Assembly: GCF_002744245.1 (NCBI RefSeq)
Contig: NZ_NKHG01000091.1
Coordinates: 1-64,000 of the forward strand
Source of the DNA: Bacillus pumilus
GTDB taxonomy: Bacteria > Bacillota > Bacilli > Bacillales > Bacillaceae
Length of the DNA stretch: 64,000 bases
Reading direction: 5' to 3'
The notes below the pieces were generated by a model. It saw only the letters and a list, made by a program, of their open reading frames with translations, ran no database searches and was not told the origin of the DNA. Shown piece by piece: positions 1 through 9,000 of the stretch. Position numbers and translations under genes: made by a program. Position 1 is the stretch's first letter. Each line of letters begins with the position of its first letter.

Positions 1-56
1 GCTCATCAAAAACTTGTCTTGATTCTTAAACTTTAAAGTTAAAGGGGAAAAAAGAA

Positions 57-995
57 ATGGCAAACAAGCGTAAAAAAGTATCTGTCATCGGTGCAGGCTT
101 TACTGGAGCAACTACAGCATTTCTAACGGCTCAAAAAGAATTAGCGGATGTTGTATTAGTCGATATCCCGCAGCTTGAGAACCCAACAAAAGGGAAAGCA
201 CTTGATATGCTGGAAGCAAGCCCTGTTCAAGGCTTCGATGCGAACATTACAGGAACTTCTAACTACGAAGATACAGCCGGTTCTGATGTAGTGGTCATTA
301 CGGCAGGAATTGCAAGAAAGCCGGGAATGAGCCGTGACGACCTCGTGTCAACAAATGAAAAAATCATGCGCAGTGTGACGCGCGAAATCGTCAAATATTC
401 TCCAGAAACGATCATTGTTGTGTTAACAAACCCTGTTGATGCAATGACATATGCAGTGTATAAAGAATCAGGATTACCAAAAGAAAAAGTCATTGGACAA
501 TCTGGCATTCTTGATACAGCACGTTTCCGTACGTTCGTTGCGCAAGAATTAAATCTATCTGTCAAAGATGTGACGGGCTTTGTGCTTGGTGGACATGGCG
601 ACGACATGGTTCCGCTCGTTCGTTACTCTTATGCAGGCGGTATCCCGCTTGAAACATTGATTCCAAAAGATCGAATCGATGCGATTGTCGAAAGAACAAG
701 AAAAGGCGGAGGCGAGATTGTCAACCTATTAGGTAACGGTAGTGCATATTACGCACCTGCTGCTTCACTAGTTGAAATGGTTGAAGCGATCTTAAAAGAT
801 CAGCGCCGCGTTATCCCAACAATTGCATACCTTGAAGGTGAATATGGCTACGAAGGCATTTATCTTGGTGTTCCAACAATCGTAGGTGGAAACGGCCTTG
901 AGCAGATCATTGAGCTTGAGTTGACAGAAGAAGAAAGAAGTCAGCTTGACCGCTCTGTTGAATCTGTTAAAAACGTGATGAAAGTATTGTCTTAA
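57..995 (+). CDS. mdh: Malate dehydrogenase (NAD-dependent, LDH-like)
   Basis: Oxidises malate to oxaloacetate with NAD in the TCA cycle, in the cytoplasm. The 312-residue product has an N-terminal Rossmann motif (GAGFTG, residues 12-17), the mobile substrate loop RKPGMSR near residues 86-92 whose arginines favour malate over lactate, and the catalytic histidine in GGHGDDMV near residue 180. Length is normal for Bacillus MDH. The start follows an AAAGGGG Shine-Dalgarno. In B. subtilis it is the last gene of citZ-icd-mdh, whose first two genes would lie just outside this window. A hairpin terminator follows directly. Confidence 0.97.
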   Translation: MANKRKKVSVIGAGFTGATTAFLTAQKELADVVLVDIPQLENPTKGKALDMLEASPVQGFDANITGTSNYEDTAGSDVVVITAGIARKPGMSRDDLVSTNEKIMRSVTREIVKYSPETIIVVLTNPVDAMTYAVYKESGLPKEKVIGQSGILDTARFRTFVAQELNLSVKDVTGFVLGGHGDDMVPLVRYSYAGGIPLETLIPKDRIDAIVERTRKGGGEIVNLLGNGSAYYAPAASLVEMVEAILKDQRRVIPTIAYLEGEYGYEGIYLGVPTIVGGNGLEQIIELELTEEERSQLDRSVESVKNVMKVLS

Positions 996-1007
996 TATGA
1001 ATAAAAA

Positions 1008-1041
1008 AGAAGGCTTCTCTAAAGAGGGGTCTTCTTTTTAT
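1008..1041 (+). terminator. Intrinsic terminator after mdh
   Basis: An AGAAG...CTTCT hairpin with partly paired inner arms is followed by a T-run, 12 bases after the mdh stop. Confidence 0.75.
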
Positions 1042-1071
1042 TTATAAAACAAACCTTGTCGAAATTTTAAA

Positions 1072-1138
1072 TTGTTCTCTTGTTAAGCTTTCGTTAAAAT
1101 GAAAGAGAAGGCATGACTTCTCGCTTTTCACATAAGAT
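1072..1138 (+). promoter_or_regulatory. Candidate phoP promoter with PhoP-box-like repeats
   Basis: Three TT-starting hexamers lie 11 bp apart: TTGTTC at 1072, TTAAGC at 1083 and TTAAAA at 1094. This spacing is that of PhoP boxes, whose consensus is TT(A/C/T)A(C/T)A. A -10-like TAAGAT lies at 1133-1138, and a GAAAG/GAGAAG-rich inverted repeat at 1105-1122. PhoP autoactivation of phoPR is known in B. subtilis. The match here is only partial. Confidence 0.35.
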
Positions 1139-1182
1139 ACAAAAAAACGGATGCAGGGGAAATCACTAATTGGAGGCACAAC

Positions 1183-1911
1183 ATGAATAAAAAAATATTA
1201 GTTGTGGATGATGAAGAATCGATTGTAACACTTCTAAGCTATAACCTTGAAAGGGCGGGCTATGATGTCGTCACAGCAAGAGACGGGGAAGAAGCGCTTG
1301 AAAAAGCAGCAAGTGAACAGCCTGATCTCATTGTATTAGATCTAATGCTTCCGAAGATGGACGGCATTGAAGTGTGTAAACAACTGAGAATTCAAAAAAT
1401 GATGTTCCCTATTTTAATGCTGACAGCAAAGGACGATGAATTTGATAAGGTGCTCGGCCTTGAACTTGGAGCCGATGATTACATGACAAAACCTTTCAGT
1501 CCTAGAGAAGTGGGTGCTCGGGTAAAAGCCATTTTGAGAAGAGCACAGCAATCTCAGCCTGCCCCTTCGCAAGAGGAGAAGGAAGAGATCATAGCAGACC
1601 AAATCAAAATTGGTGACCTGCGCATTTTACCTGAACACTACGAAGTCTACTTCCAAGAAGAACGTCTAGAGCTCACGCCAAAGGAATTTGAGCTGCTGCT
1701 TTATTTGGCTAAGCATAAAGGCCGTGTCCTCACACGTGATCTATTGTTAAGTGCCGTTTGGAATTATGACTTTGCAGGTGACACACGTATTGTGGATGTA
1801 CATATTAGCCACTTGCGAGACAAAATTGAAAAGAACACAAAAAAACCAACATACATTAAAACGATTCGCGGCTTAGGTTATAAATTGGAGGAGCCAAAGT
1901 CAAATGAGTAA
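1183..1911 (+). CDS. phoP: PhoP, phosphate-starvation response regulator (OmpR family)
   Basis: DNA-binding response regulator that turns on the Pho regulon when phosphate is scarce, after phosphorylation by PhoR. The receiver domain spans about residues 1-118, with the acidic pair D9-D10, phosphoacceptor D53 in VLDLMLP and the conserved lysine in TKPFSP. A winged-helix OmpR-type output domain covers about 145-238 (TPKEFELL, VDVHISHLRDKI, TIRGLGYKL). The start follows GGAGG. The 3' end overlaps phoR by 8 bases, implying translational coupling. Order, length and motifs match B. subtilis PhoP. Confidence 0.97.
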   Translation: MNKKILVVDDEESIVTLLSYNLERAGYDVVTARDGEEALEKAASEQPDLIVLDLMLPKMDGIEVCKQLRIQKMMFPILMLTAKDDEFDKVLGLELGADDYMTKPFSPREVGARVKAILRRAQQSQPAPSQEEKEEIIADQIKIGDLRILPEHYEVYFQEERLELTPKEFELLLYLAKHKGRVLTRDLLLSAVWNYDFAGDTRIVDVHISHLRDKIEKNTKKPTYIKTIRGLGYKLEEPKSNE

Positions 1912-3646
1912 AATTAGAACCCGCCTGTTTTCTGGGCTCATCTTTCTCCTTTTTATTGTGTTTGTCGGGCTTGGTCTTTTCTTAGATCATATGTTTCATG
2001 TTTTCTATGAAACAAAATTAACGGATCGAATGGAAAAGGAATCGAGCTTTCTCCTTTCTTCAGTGAATGGTGACGATTTGAAGGCGAAGCAAAATAAAGA
2101 GATTCTCAGTCAGGCAAAGCAGCATCTCGATATGAATGCGTCGATTGTGGACATGAAAGGGAATATTATACATATAACGGGTCCAGCAGAACAAAAGTCC
2201 ATCATTCAAAACATGCTGAAAAATGAGCGTCTCCAAACAAAAGGAGCGGTCATTGATGATGAGAAGGATGGATTATTTCATTATGCAGTCCCTATCATGA
2301 AGCAAAACGAACCGGCGGGATATCTATTTCTCCATGCTTCATTCCAGCCTTTAAATGAAATTGACGGCCAGCTCTGGCTCGCATTAGCCTTTTGCCTTGG
2401 CTCGGCCATCATTATTATCGTCTTTTTTGGCTACCGCATGTCGATGAAGTATGTGAAACCGATTGATTATGCCACAAAGGTGGCCAAACAGCTTGAACGT
2501 GGTAACTATGATACCAACAATTATGAAGAGCTGATCATTGAAACAAGTGAGCTCAATACGTCGATGAAGCGCCTGGCAGAAAGCCTTCAAGAAATGACAA
2601 GTGCTGGTGAAATGCAACGAGACCGCCTGCAAACGGTCATAGAAAACATTGGAGCGGGAATCATTTTGATTGATAAAATGGGCTATATTAACTTAGTCAA
2701 TCGAACATTCCGCAAGCAATTTAAGGTGCAAAAACATATTTACATGCACAAGCTGTATCATGAAGCCTTTACACATGAAGAGATTATTGAGCTTATTGAC
2801 GAAATTTTCATGACAGAAACCAAGGTTCGGAAGTTTTTACGTCTAGCAGTCGAGATCGAACGCCGCTACTTCCAAGTCGATGGCGTCCCGATTTTAAGTA
2901 CGGATGATGAATGGAAAGGAATTGTCCTTGTGTTTCATGATGTAACAGAAACAAAGCAATTAGAGCAGATGCGAAAAGACTTTGTCGCCAACGTGTCCCA
3001 TGAATTAAAGACACCGATTACGTCAATTAAAGGCTTTTCTGAAACCCTTCTTGATGGAGCGATTGATGACAAAGACGCGCTGACAGAATTCCTTTCAATC
3101 ATTCTAAAAGAGAGTGTCCGTTTAGAAACACTCATTCAAGACTTGCTCGATCTTTCTAAAATTGAACAGCAGCATTTTAAACTGAATATTCAAGAAGCCA
3201 ATGCGACAGAAATCATTCAGGAGATTGACGTGTTACTTAAACAAAAGGCCGCAGAAAAAGGCATTCAACTACACGTGCGTGTTCCGAAAGAACCGGTTTA
3301 TGTCACGGCAGACCCGCTGAGATTAAAGCAAATTTTCCTTAATCTCGTGAACAATGCTCTCACCTATACTCCAGAGGGGGGAAGTGTCACGATCTCGGCA
3401 AGGCCACGAAAGGGCAGTTATGAATTTGATGTGGCAGATACAGGAATCGGAATGAAAAAAAGGGAGATTCCAAGAATATTTGAGAGATTCTATCGAATTG
3501 ATAAGGATAGAAGCAGAAATTCAGGCGGTACAGGGCTTGGTCTTGCCATTGTTAAACACCTTGTCGAGGCGCATGAAGGAACGATTTCTGTGCGAAGTAA
3601 ACAAGGCAAAGGGACGACTTTTACAGTGAGTCTGAAATCAAAATAG
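1904..3646 (+). CDS. phoR: PhoR, membrane sensor histidine kinase of the Pho system
   Basis: Phosphorylates PhoP under phosphate limitation. The 580-residue protein has two membrane segments (about 9-28 and 158-178) flanking an extracytoplasmic sensor region. These are followed by a HAMP linker, a PAS domain (about 235-350) and the kinase core. The phosphorylated histidine is H366 in NVSHELKTP. The N box (NLVNNAL) and G boxes (DTGIGM, GGTGLGL) complete an HATPase_c domain. It overlaps phoP and shares its transcript. In B. subtilis PhoR responds to wall teichoic acid intermediates through the PAS domain. Confidence 0.97.
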   Translation: MSKIRTRLFSGLIFLLFIVFVGLGLFLDHMFHVFYETKLTDRMEKESSFLLSSVNGDDLKAKQNKEILSQAKQHLDMNASIVDMKGNIIHITGPAEQKSIIQNMLKNERLQTKGAVIDDEKDGLFHYAVPIMKQNEPAGYLFLHASFQPLNEIDGQLWLALAFCLGSAIIIIVFFGYRMSMKYVKPIDYATKVAKQLERGNYDTNNYEELIIETSELNTSMKRLAESLQEMTSAGEMQRDRLQTVIENIGAGIILIDKMGYINLVNRTFRKQFKVQKHIYMHKLYHEAFTHEEIIELIDEIFMTETKVRKFLRLAVEIERRYFQVDGVPILSTDDEWKGIVLVFHDVTETKQLEQMRKDFVANVSHELKTPITSIKGFSETLLDGAIDDKDALTEFLSIILKESVRLETLIQDLLDLSKIEQQHFKLNIQEANATEIIQEIDVLLKQKAAEKGIQLHVRVPKEPVYVTADPLRLKQIFLNLVNNALTYTPEGGSVTISARPRKGSYEFDVADTGIGMKKREIPRIFERFYRIDKDRSRNSGGTGLGLAIVKHLVEAHEGTISVRSKQGKGTTFTVSLKSK

Positions 3647-3670
3647 AGAAATAGGAAAGAGCCGTTAAAA

Positions 3671-3724
3671 TTTACATGATCTTTACAATGAATTCATGTT
3701 TTGTTAAACAATCATTGGTAGGAT
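3671..3724 (+). promoter_or_regulatory. PhoP-box-like direct-repeat array downstream of phoR
   Basis: Four hexamers fall exactly 11 bp apart: TTTACA (3671), TTTACA (3682), TTCATG (3693) and TTAAAC (3704). The first two fit the PhoP-box consensus perfectly and the other two partly. A -10-like TAGGAT follows at 3719-3724. This resembles a PhoP-activated promoter. The segment it would drive is short and ends in the terminator at 3761-3797. See findings. Confidence 0.4.
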
Positions 3725-3760
3725 GAATAGGAACCCCTTCATCCAAGGAGCCAATTTTGG

Positions 3761-3797
3761 AAGGACGAAAACACTTGTTGTTTTCGTCCCTTTTTTA
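3761..3797 (+). terminator. Strong intrinsic terminator between phoR and polA
   Basis: An 11-bp perfect stem (3763-3773 with 3779-3789) and a 5-base loop are followed by a T-run. It ends the phoPR transcript or a short RNA starting downstream of the PhoP-like boxes. Confidence 0.9.
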
Positions 3798-3812
3798 TGC
3801 AGGCTTGTCTAT

Positions 3813-3841
3813 TTTCTTTTCAAAATAAACTTTGATAAAAT
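3813..3841 (+). promoter_or_regulatory. Candidate SigmaA promoter for polA
   Basis: An extended -10 (TG-A-TAAAAT, 3833-3841) follows a weak -35 (TTTTCT, 3812-3817) at 18-bp spacing. It lies about 60 bases before the polA start. Confidence 0.45.
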
Positions 3842-3900
3842 GAAGATACAAAGTGTGAAAGAGACGGCTGAGGTGGCTCAGTCGATGGAGGATTAAAAAC

Positions 3901-6540
3901 ATGACAGACAAAAAGAAATTAGTACTTGTGGATGGAAACAGTCTCGCCTATCGAGCCTTTTTTGCTTTGCCGTTATTATCCAATGATAAAGGCGTACATA
4001 CCAATGCCATTTATGGCTTTGCGATGATCTTAATGAAGATGCTTGAGGACGAGAAGCCAACCCATATGCTCGTCGCCTTTGATGCGGGAAAAACAACCTT
4101 CCGTCATGAGACTTTTCAAGAATATAAAGGCGGGAGACAAAAAACGCCGCCAGAGCTATCAGAACAAATGCCGTTCATTCGGGAACTATTAGATGCTTAT
4201 CACGTGAAGAGGTACGAGCTTCCTCAATACGAAGCAGATGATATTATCGGAACATTAGCCGTGGAGGCAGAAAAAGACGGCTTTGAGGTCAAAATCTTCT
4301 CTGGAGATAAAGATTTAACGCAGCTTTCAACAGATCATACGACAGTGGCGATTACGAAAAAAGGAATCACAGAAGTAGAATACTACACACCGGCCCATAT
4401 TGAAGAAAAATATGGCCTGCGCCCAGATCAAATCATCGATATGAAAGGGCTAATGGGAGATTCCTCAGATAATATCCCAGGCGTGCCTGGCGTGGGCGAA
4501 AAAACTGCGATTAAATTGTTAAAGCAGTTTGAAACGGTTGAAAACCTGCTTGAACATATTGACGAGGTCAGCGGGAAAAAGCTAAAAGAAAAGCTTGAAG
4601 AACATAAAGAACAAGCGGTGATGAGTAAAAAGCTGGCGACAATTGTCGTAGAGGCTCCACTTGATGTGTCGAGCAAAGATCTCGCTTATGAAGGCCCTCA
4701 CATGGATCAGGTGATCTCTCTTTATAAAGAACTAGGCTTTCAAACGTTACTAGAGCGTCTAGGTGAAGCACCAGAAGCAGGTGAACAGGTCGAAGTAGAA
4801 GAGCTAGAAGTCACAAAAATCACCGATGTAACGGATGACGTGCTGGCAGATCATGCTGCGCTTGTGGTAGAACAGCTGGGAGATAATTATCACGAAGCGG
4901 ATTTGATCGGTTTTGCGATCCATAATGAAAATGGTGCGTTTTTTATCACAAAGGAAGATGCTCTTCAATCAGAAGCGTTTAAACTATGGGCGCAGGATGA
5001 AACGAAGAAAAAATGGGTTTTTGATTCAAAAAGAGCCGTTGTTGCCCTCAGATGGCATGATGTCGATTTAAAAGGTGTCGATTACGATGTCCTGCTTGCT
5101 TCATATGTCGTCAATCCGCAGAAATCCTACGAGGACGTTGCAAGTGTGGCAAAGGAATATGGTCTGAATATTGCTCTTTCCGATGAAAAAGTGTACGGAA
5201 AAGGAGCAAAGCAGGCGATTCCAAGCGAAGATGAGCTAAAAGATCACCTTGGACGGAAAGCAGCGGCGATCTCTGCCCTGCATGATCTGACACTTGAAGC
5301 ATTAGAAAAAAATGATCAGCATGAACTGTATGAAGATTTAGAGCTGCCGCTTGCGCTCATCTTAGGTGAAATGGAATCTCTTGGCGTAAAGGTGGATATT
5401 GAACGCCTAGAAATGATGGGAGAAGAACTGACGAAGAAGCTGAAGGAATATGAAGAAACCATTCACCGTTTAGCGGGAGAAGCGTTTAACATCAATTCCC
5501 CTAAACAGCTTGGTGTGATTCTGTTTGAAAAATTAGGTCTGCCGATGATCAAGAAGACAAAAACAGGCTACTCTACGTCAGCTGATGTGCTTGAAAAGCT
5601 TGAAGACAAGCACGAAATTATTCGCTCGATTCTGCATTACCGACAAATTGGAAAGCTGCAATCTACCTATGTGGAAGGCTTAATGAAAGTGACGCGCAAG
5701 GATACTCATAAAGTTCATACAAGATTTAATCAGGCACTCACGCAAACGGGAAGGCTAAGCTCAACCGATCCAAACCTACAAAATATCCCGATTCGTTTAG
5801 AAGAAGGTCGGAAGATTCGTCAAGCGTTTGTTCCATCAAAAGAAGGCTGGCTCATGTTTGCAGCTGACTATTCTCAAATCGAGCTGCGTGTACTTGCTCA
5901 CATTTCTCAAGATGAGAACTTGATTGAAGCCTTCACCCAAGATATGGATATTCACACAAAAACAGCGATGGATGTGTTCCATGTCTCAGAAGAAGAAGTG
6001 ACTTCCTCTATGAGAAGACAGGCCAAGGCTGTGAACTTCGGAATTGTTTATGGGATTAGTGATTATGGACTTTCTCAAAATCTTGGGATTACAAGAAAAG
6101 AAGCGGCGGCATTTATTGAACGCTATTTAACAAGCTTTAAAGGTGTGAAAACATATATGGAAGACATCGTGCAGGAAGCAAAACAAAAAGGATACGTCAC
6201 GACGCTCCTAAAGCGTAGACGATATATTCCAGATATCACAAGCCGTAATTTTAATATCAAAAGCTTTGCAGAAAGAACGGCAATGAATACACCGATTCAA
6301 GGCAGTGCCGCAGATATCATTAAAAAAGCTATGATTGATATGGCGCAAAAGCTAAAAGAAGAGAATCTGCAGGCCAATCTTTTATTGCAGGTGCACGATG
6401 AACTGATCTTCGAAGCACCGAAAGAAGAAATCGCCATACTAGAAAAAATTGTCCCAGAAGTGATGGAAAACGCACTTCAGCTTGATGTACCGCTAAAAGT
6501 CGATTTTGCCTCAGGGCCATCTTGGTACGACGCAAAATAA
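3901..6540 (+). CDS. polA: DNA polymerase I
   Basis: Gap-filling and Okazaki-fragment-maturing polymerase. The 879-residue protein begins with a 5'-3' exonuclease/FEN domain (about 1-290; acidic motifs such as EADDIIG and GDSSDNIPGVPG). It continues with a degenerate proofreading domain and ends with the family A polymerase. Motif A holds D656 (ADYSQIELR), motif B K709 (KAVNFGIVYG) and motif C D833 (VHDE). Bacillus Pol I is known to lack 3'-5' proofreading, and I see no intact set of its carboxylates. The start follows GGAGG. It heads a polA-mutM-ytaF-coaE repair/cofactor cluster. Confidence 0.97.
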   Translation: MTDKKKLVLVDGNSLAYRAFFALPLLSNDKGVHTNAIYGFAMILMKMLEDEKPTHMLVAFDAGKTTFRHETFQEYKGGRQKTPPELSEQMPFIRELLDAYHVKRYELPQYEADDIIGTLAVEAEKDGFEVKIFSGDKDLTQLSTDHTTVAITKKGITEVEYYTPAHIEEKYGLRPDQIIDMKGLMGDSSDNIPGVPGVGEKTAIKLLKQFETVENLLEHIDEVSGKKLKEKLEEHKEQAVMSKKLATIVVEAPLDVSSKDLAYEGPHMDQVISLYKELGFQTLLERLGEAPEAGEQVEVEELEVTKITDVTDDVLADHAALVVEQLGDNYHEADLIGFAIHNENGAFFITKEDALQSEAFKLWAQDETKKKWVFDSKRAVVALRWHDVDLKGVDYDVLLASYVVNPQKSYEDVASVAKEYGLNIALSDEKVYGKGAKQAIPSEDELKDHLGRKAAAISALHDLTLEALEKNDQHELYEDLELPLALILGEMESLGVKVDIERLEMMGEELTKKLKEYEETIHRLAGEAFNINSPKQLGVILFEKLGLPMIKKTKTGYSTSADVLEKLEDKHEIIRSILHYRQIGKLQSTYVEGLMKVTRKDTHKVHTRFNQALTQTGRLSSTDPNLQNIPIRLEEGRKIRQAFVPSKEGWLMFAADYSQIELRVLAHISQDENLIEAFTQDMDIHTKTAMDVFHVSEEEVTSSMRRQAKAVNFGIVYGISDYGLSQNLGITRKEAAAFIERYLTSFKGVKTYMEDIVQEAKQKGYVTTLLKRRRYIPDITSRNFNIKSFAERTAMNTPIQGSAADIIKKAMIDMAQKLKEENLQANLLLQVHDELIFEAPKEEIAILEKIVPEVMENALQLDVPLKVDFASGPSWYDAK

Positions 6541-6567
6541 ATAGAGAGAGCAAAAGGAGCGAGGAGC

Positions 6568-7401
6568 ATGCCGGAATTACCAGAAGTTGAAACCGTCCGG
6601 CGCACTCTCAACGGGTTAGTCAAAGGAAAAACGATTGAAACGGTCGATATCAAATGGCCAAATATCATCAAACGTCCTAGGGAACCGGAGGAGTTCGCAA
6701 GAAGGATGGTAGGAGAAACCATAAAAATCATTGAAAGAAGAGGGAAGTTTTTACTCTTTCATTTAGACCACTACGTGATGGTCTCTCATTTAAGGATGGA
6801 AGGGAAATACCGTGTACATGAAGCAAATGAGCCTTATGATAAACACGTACACGTTGTCTTTACGTTTACAGATGGTACCGAGCTTCGGTACCATGATGTC
6901 CGTAAATTTGGCACGATGCATCTATTTCAGCCAGGTGAAGAAGAAAAAGAACTCCCGCTATCACAGCTGGGATATGAGCCCTTTTCAGAATCATTTACAC
7001 CAGAGTATTTATGGGAGCAATTGAAGAAGACCTCCCGCGCTGTCAAAACGGCTTTACTTGATCAAAAGATTGTCGTGGGACTTGGTAATATTTATGTAGA
7101 TGAAGTCCTTTTTAAGTCAGGAATTCACCCAGAAACAAAAGCGAATCAGCTAAGCCTTGAATCTTGCCAGATGCTCCATAACCATATTATTGACACGCTT
7201 CAAGTGGCAGTTGATGCGGGAGGAAGCACGATTCGCTCCTATTTCAATTCACAAGGCGATATTGGAACATTTCAATTGCAGCTTCTTGTCTATGACCGGC
7301 GGGGAGAGCCTTGCCAGACATGCGGAAGTATCATTGAGAAAACGGTGGTTGGAGGGCGCGGCACTCATTTTTGTGTGACCTGCCAAAAACCGCCTCTATA
7401 A
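6568..7401 (+). CDS. mutM: Formamidopyrimidine-DNA glycosylase (MutM/Fpg)
   Basis: Excises 8-oxoguanine and formamidopyrimidines and nicks the AP site. The N-terminus PELPEVE carries the catalytic proline (exposed after Met removal) and glutamate. KWPNIIKRP and SHLRMEGKYR are the family's DNA-contact motifs. A C-terminal zinc finger is formed by CQTCG and CVTCQ. The 277 residues are standard. The start lies 27 bases after polA behind AAAGGAG, so it is probably co-transcribed with polA. Confidence 0.97.
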   Translation: MPELPEVETVRRTLNGLVKGKTIETVDIKWPNIIKRPREPEEFARRMVGETIKIIERRGKFLLFHLDHYVMVSHLRMEGKYRVHEANEPYDKHVHVVFTFTDGTELRYHDVRKFGTMHLFQPGEEEKELPLSQLGYEPFSESFTPEYLWEQLKKTSRAVKTALLDQKIVVGLGNIYVDEVLFKSGIHPETKANQLSLESCQMLHNHIIDTLQVAVDAGGSTIRSYFNSQGDIGTFQLQLLVYDRRGEPCQTCGSIIEKTVVGGRGTHFCVTCQKPPL

Positions 7402-7576
7402 AGGAAAAACCATCAGCATGCTTCCTTTTTGTCATGCATACGATAAAAAACATTCTTTTTTCAGCAAGGTGTAGACTGACACACAGCCCACCTGCTCTTC
7501 ATATAGTGAAGAAGAGTCTGAGAACGCCTAGAGACTCTTGATCATCGTTGCATGAACAGAAAGGAAGAGTTCAGGT

Positions 7577-8209
7577 ATGATTTCGTTTTCGCTTCTGTTT
7601 TTAGCTATTGCAGTCAGCATTGACAGCTTTTCTGTGGGCTTTACGTATGGTCTTCGGAAAATGAGAATTCCATTTAAAGCCATTGTCATTATTGCTTGCT
7701 GTTCAGGGATTGTGCTGCTCATTTCCATGCTGATTGGCAGCCTGCTTACAACTTTCCTCCCTGTCTCAGTGACAGATAAACTTGGTGGAGGTATTTTGAT
7801 CGCCATTGGTCTTTGGGTCTTGTATCAATTTTACAAGCCAGCGAAAGAGCGTGACATGCTCCTTCATGAAAAAACACTGCTTAATGTAGAAGTGCAGTCT
7901 CTCGGGCTTGTCATCCAAATTTTGCGAAAGCCTACAAGTGCAGATATTGATCGCTCTGGTACAATTAATGGAATAGAAGCGGTGCTCCTTGGGATTGCTT
8001 TATCTATTGATGCATTTGGCGCAGGAATTGGCGCAGCGATTCTAGGCTTTTCTCCAATTGTGATGAGTATCACGGTGGCAGTGATGAGCTCACTTTTTGT
8101 GTGTATTGGACTGCGTGCTGGCCATTATTTGTCAAACTGGCGCTGGATCGATAAACTCGCATGCTTACCAGGGCTATTGCTCATTTTAATTGGTGTATGG
8201 AAGCTGTAA
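7577..8209 (+). CDS. ytaF: YtaF, MntP-like integral membrane protein
   Basis: A 210-residue, very hydrophobic protein with about six membrane segments in two related halves. Each half has a conserved small-residue/acidic motif ([14 protein letters not shown] near 12-25 and [14 protein letters not shown] near 143-156). This duplication is typical of the MntP/YtaF manganese-efflux superfamily. In B. subtilis YtaF is annotated as a sporulation membrane protein, and its substrate is unknown to me. The start follows GGAAGAG. Its 3' end overlaps the extended coaE frame but not the preferred coaE start. Confidence 0.85.
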   Translation: MISFSLLFLAIAVSIDSFSVGFTYGLRKMRIPFKAIVIIACCSGIVLLISMLIGSLLTTFLPVSVTDKLGGGILIAIGLWVLYQFYKPAKERDMLLHEKTLLNVEVQSLGLVIQILRKPTSADIDRSGTINGIEAVLLGIALSIDAFGAGIGAAILGFSPIVMSITVAVMSSLFVCIGLRAGHYLSNWRWIDKLACLPGLLLILIGVWKL

Positions 8210-8222
8210 AGGAGGAAATAGA

Positions 8223-8828
8223 TTGACGCTCGTCATTGGATTAACAGGCGGGATTGCTAGTGGAAAAAGCACAGTCTCGCAGATGATAAAAGAGCATGGC
8301 ATCCGTGTTGTGGATGCAGATGTCATTGCAAAAGAAGCCGTTTCTAAAGGAACGCCAGCTCTTCAACAAATCGTTCAAACCTTCGGTGAGGATGTCCTCC
8401 TGCCAAATGGTGAATTGAACCGGCAGCAGCTTGGAGCGATTATTTTTTCTGACGAAGAGAAAAGAAAACAGCTGAATGCCATTGTTCATCCTGAGGTGAG
8501 AAAGGAAATGCTCAAGCGGCGAGACGAAGGGGTCAATCAGCAAGAAACATTCGTTGTGCTTGATATCCCGCTTTTATTCGAGAGTCAGCTGGAGAGTCTC
8601 GTCGACCGCATCATCGTCGTGTACACAACGCCTGAATTGCAGCTATCGCGACTCATGCATCGAAACGACCTCAGCGAGGAAGAAGCGCTGAATCGTATTC
8701 GTGCCCAGCAGCCGCTTGAGGAGAAATGTAAAAAAGCAGACCACGTCATAGAAAACACAAAAGATTTAGCTTTTATCAGAAAACAATTGCAGAACATATT
8801 AAACGAATGGGAACATACAGATAAGTAA
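8223..8828 (+). CDS. coaE: Dephospho-CoA kinase
   Basis: Catalyses the last step of coenzyme A synthesis, phosphorylating the 3'-OH of dephospho-CoA. The P-loop [12 protein letters not shown] lies at residues 6-17, and [10 protein letters not shown] matches the family's dephospho-CoA-binding region. I chose the TTG start at 8223 because a strong AAAGGAGG lies just upstream and the product then begins [10 protein letters not shown] as in homologues. The reading frame extends upstream into ytaF without a ribosome site. The product is 201 residues. Confidence 0.95.
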   Translation: MTLVIGLTGGIASGKSTVSQMIKEHGIRVVDADVIAKEAVSKGTPALQQIVQTFGEDVLLPNGELNRQQLGAIIFSDEEKRKQLNAIVHPEVRKEMLKRRDEGVNQQETFVVLDIPLLFESQLESLVDRIIVVYTTPELQLSRLMHRNDLSEEEALNRIRAQQPLEEKCKKADHVIENTKDLAFIRKQLQNILNEWEHTDK

Positions 8829-8858
8829 GAGTACATACACGTACTCTTCTTTTTTTAT
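8827..8858 (+). terminator. Intrinsic terminator after coaE
   Basis: An 8-bp perfect stem (AAGAGTAC/GTACTCTT) with a 6-base loop and a T-run directly follows the coaE stop. Confidence 0.9.
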
Positions 8859-8917
8859 GCTTTTTTCTTATTTCCTTTATAAAGATCAGCCCTTTTTAGA
8901 AAATATACGTTTATATA

Positions 8918-8979
8918 CTGGCAATTACAATCTAATGTGATATACTAATTTCATAAATGAATTTATTGAGTATAACACA
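8918..8979 (+). promoter_or_regulatory. gapB promoter with two inverted CcpN-like operators
   Basis: An extended -10 (TG-A-TATACT, ending 8946) follows a poor -35 (CTGGCA, 8918-8923). An 11-mer TGTGATATACT (8936-8946) fits the CcpN consensus TRTGHYATAYW exactly and covers the -10. A second exact match, TGTGTTATACT, lies on the minus strand at 8969-8979. CcpN represses gluconeogenic gapB and pckA during glycolysis in B. subtilis, so this is a recognisable CcpN-controlled promoter. Confidence 0.8.
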
Positions 8980-9000
8980 TAATAGAGGAGTGACCTGTTC

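Noticed and set aside
7500-7510. CATATAGT before ytaF as a SigmaE -10.
   Set aside because: A plausible -10, but no convincing -35. ytaF may simply be read through from polA-mutM.
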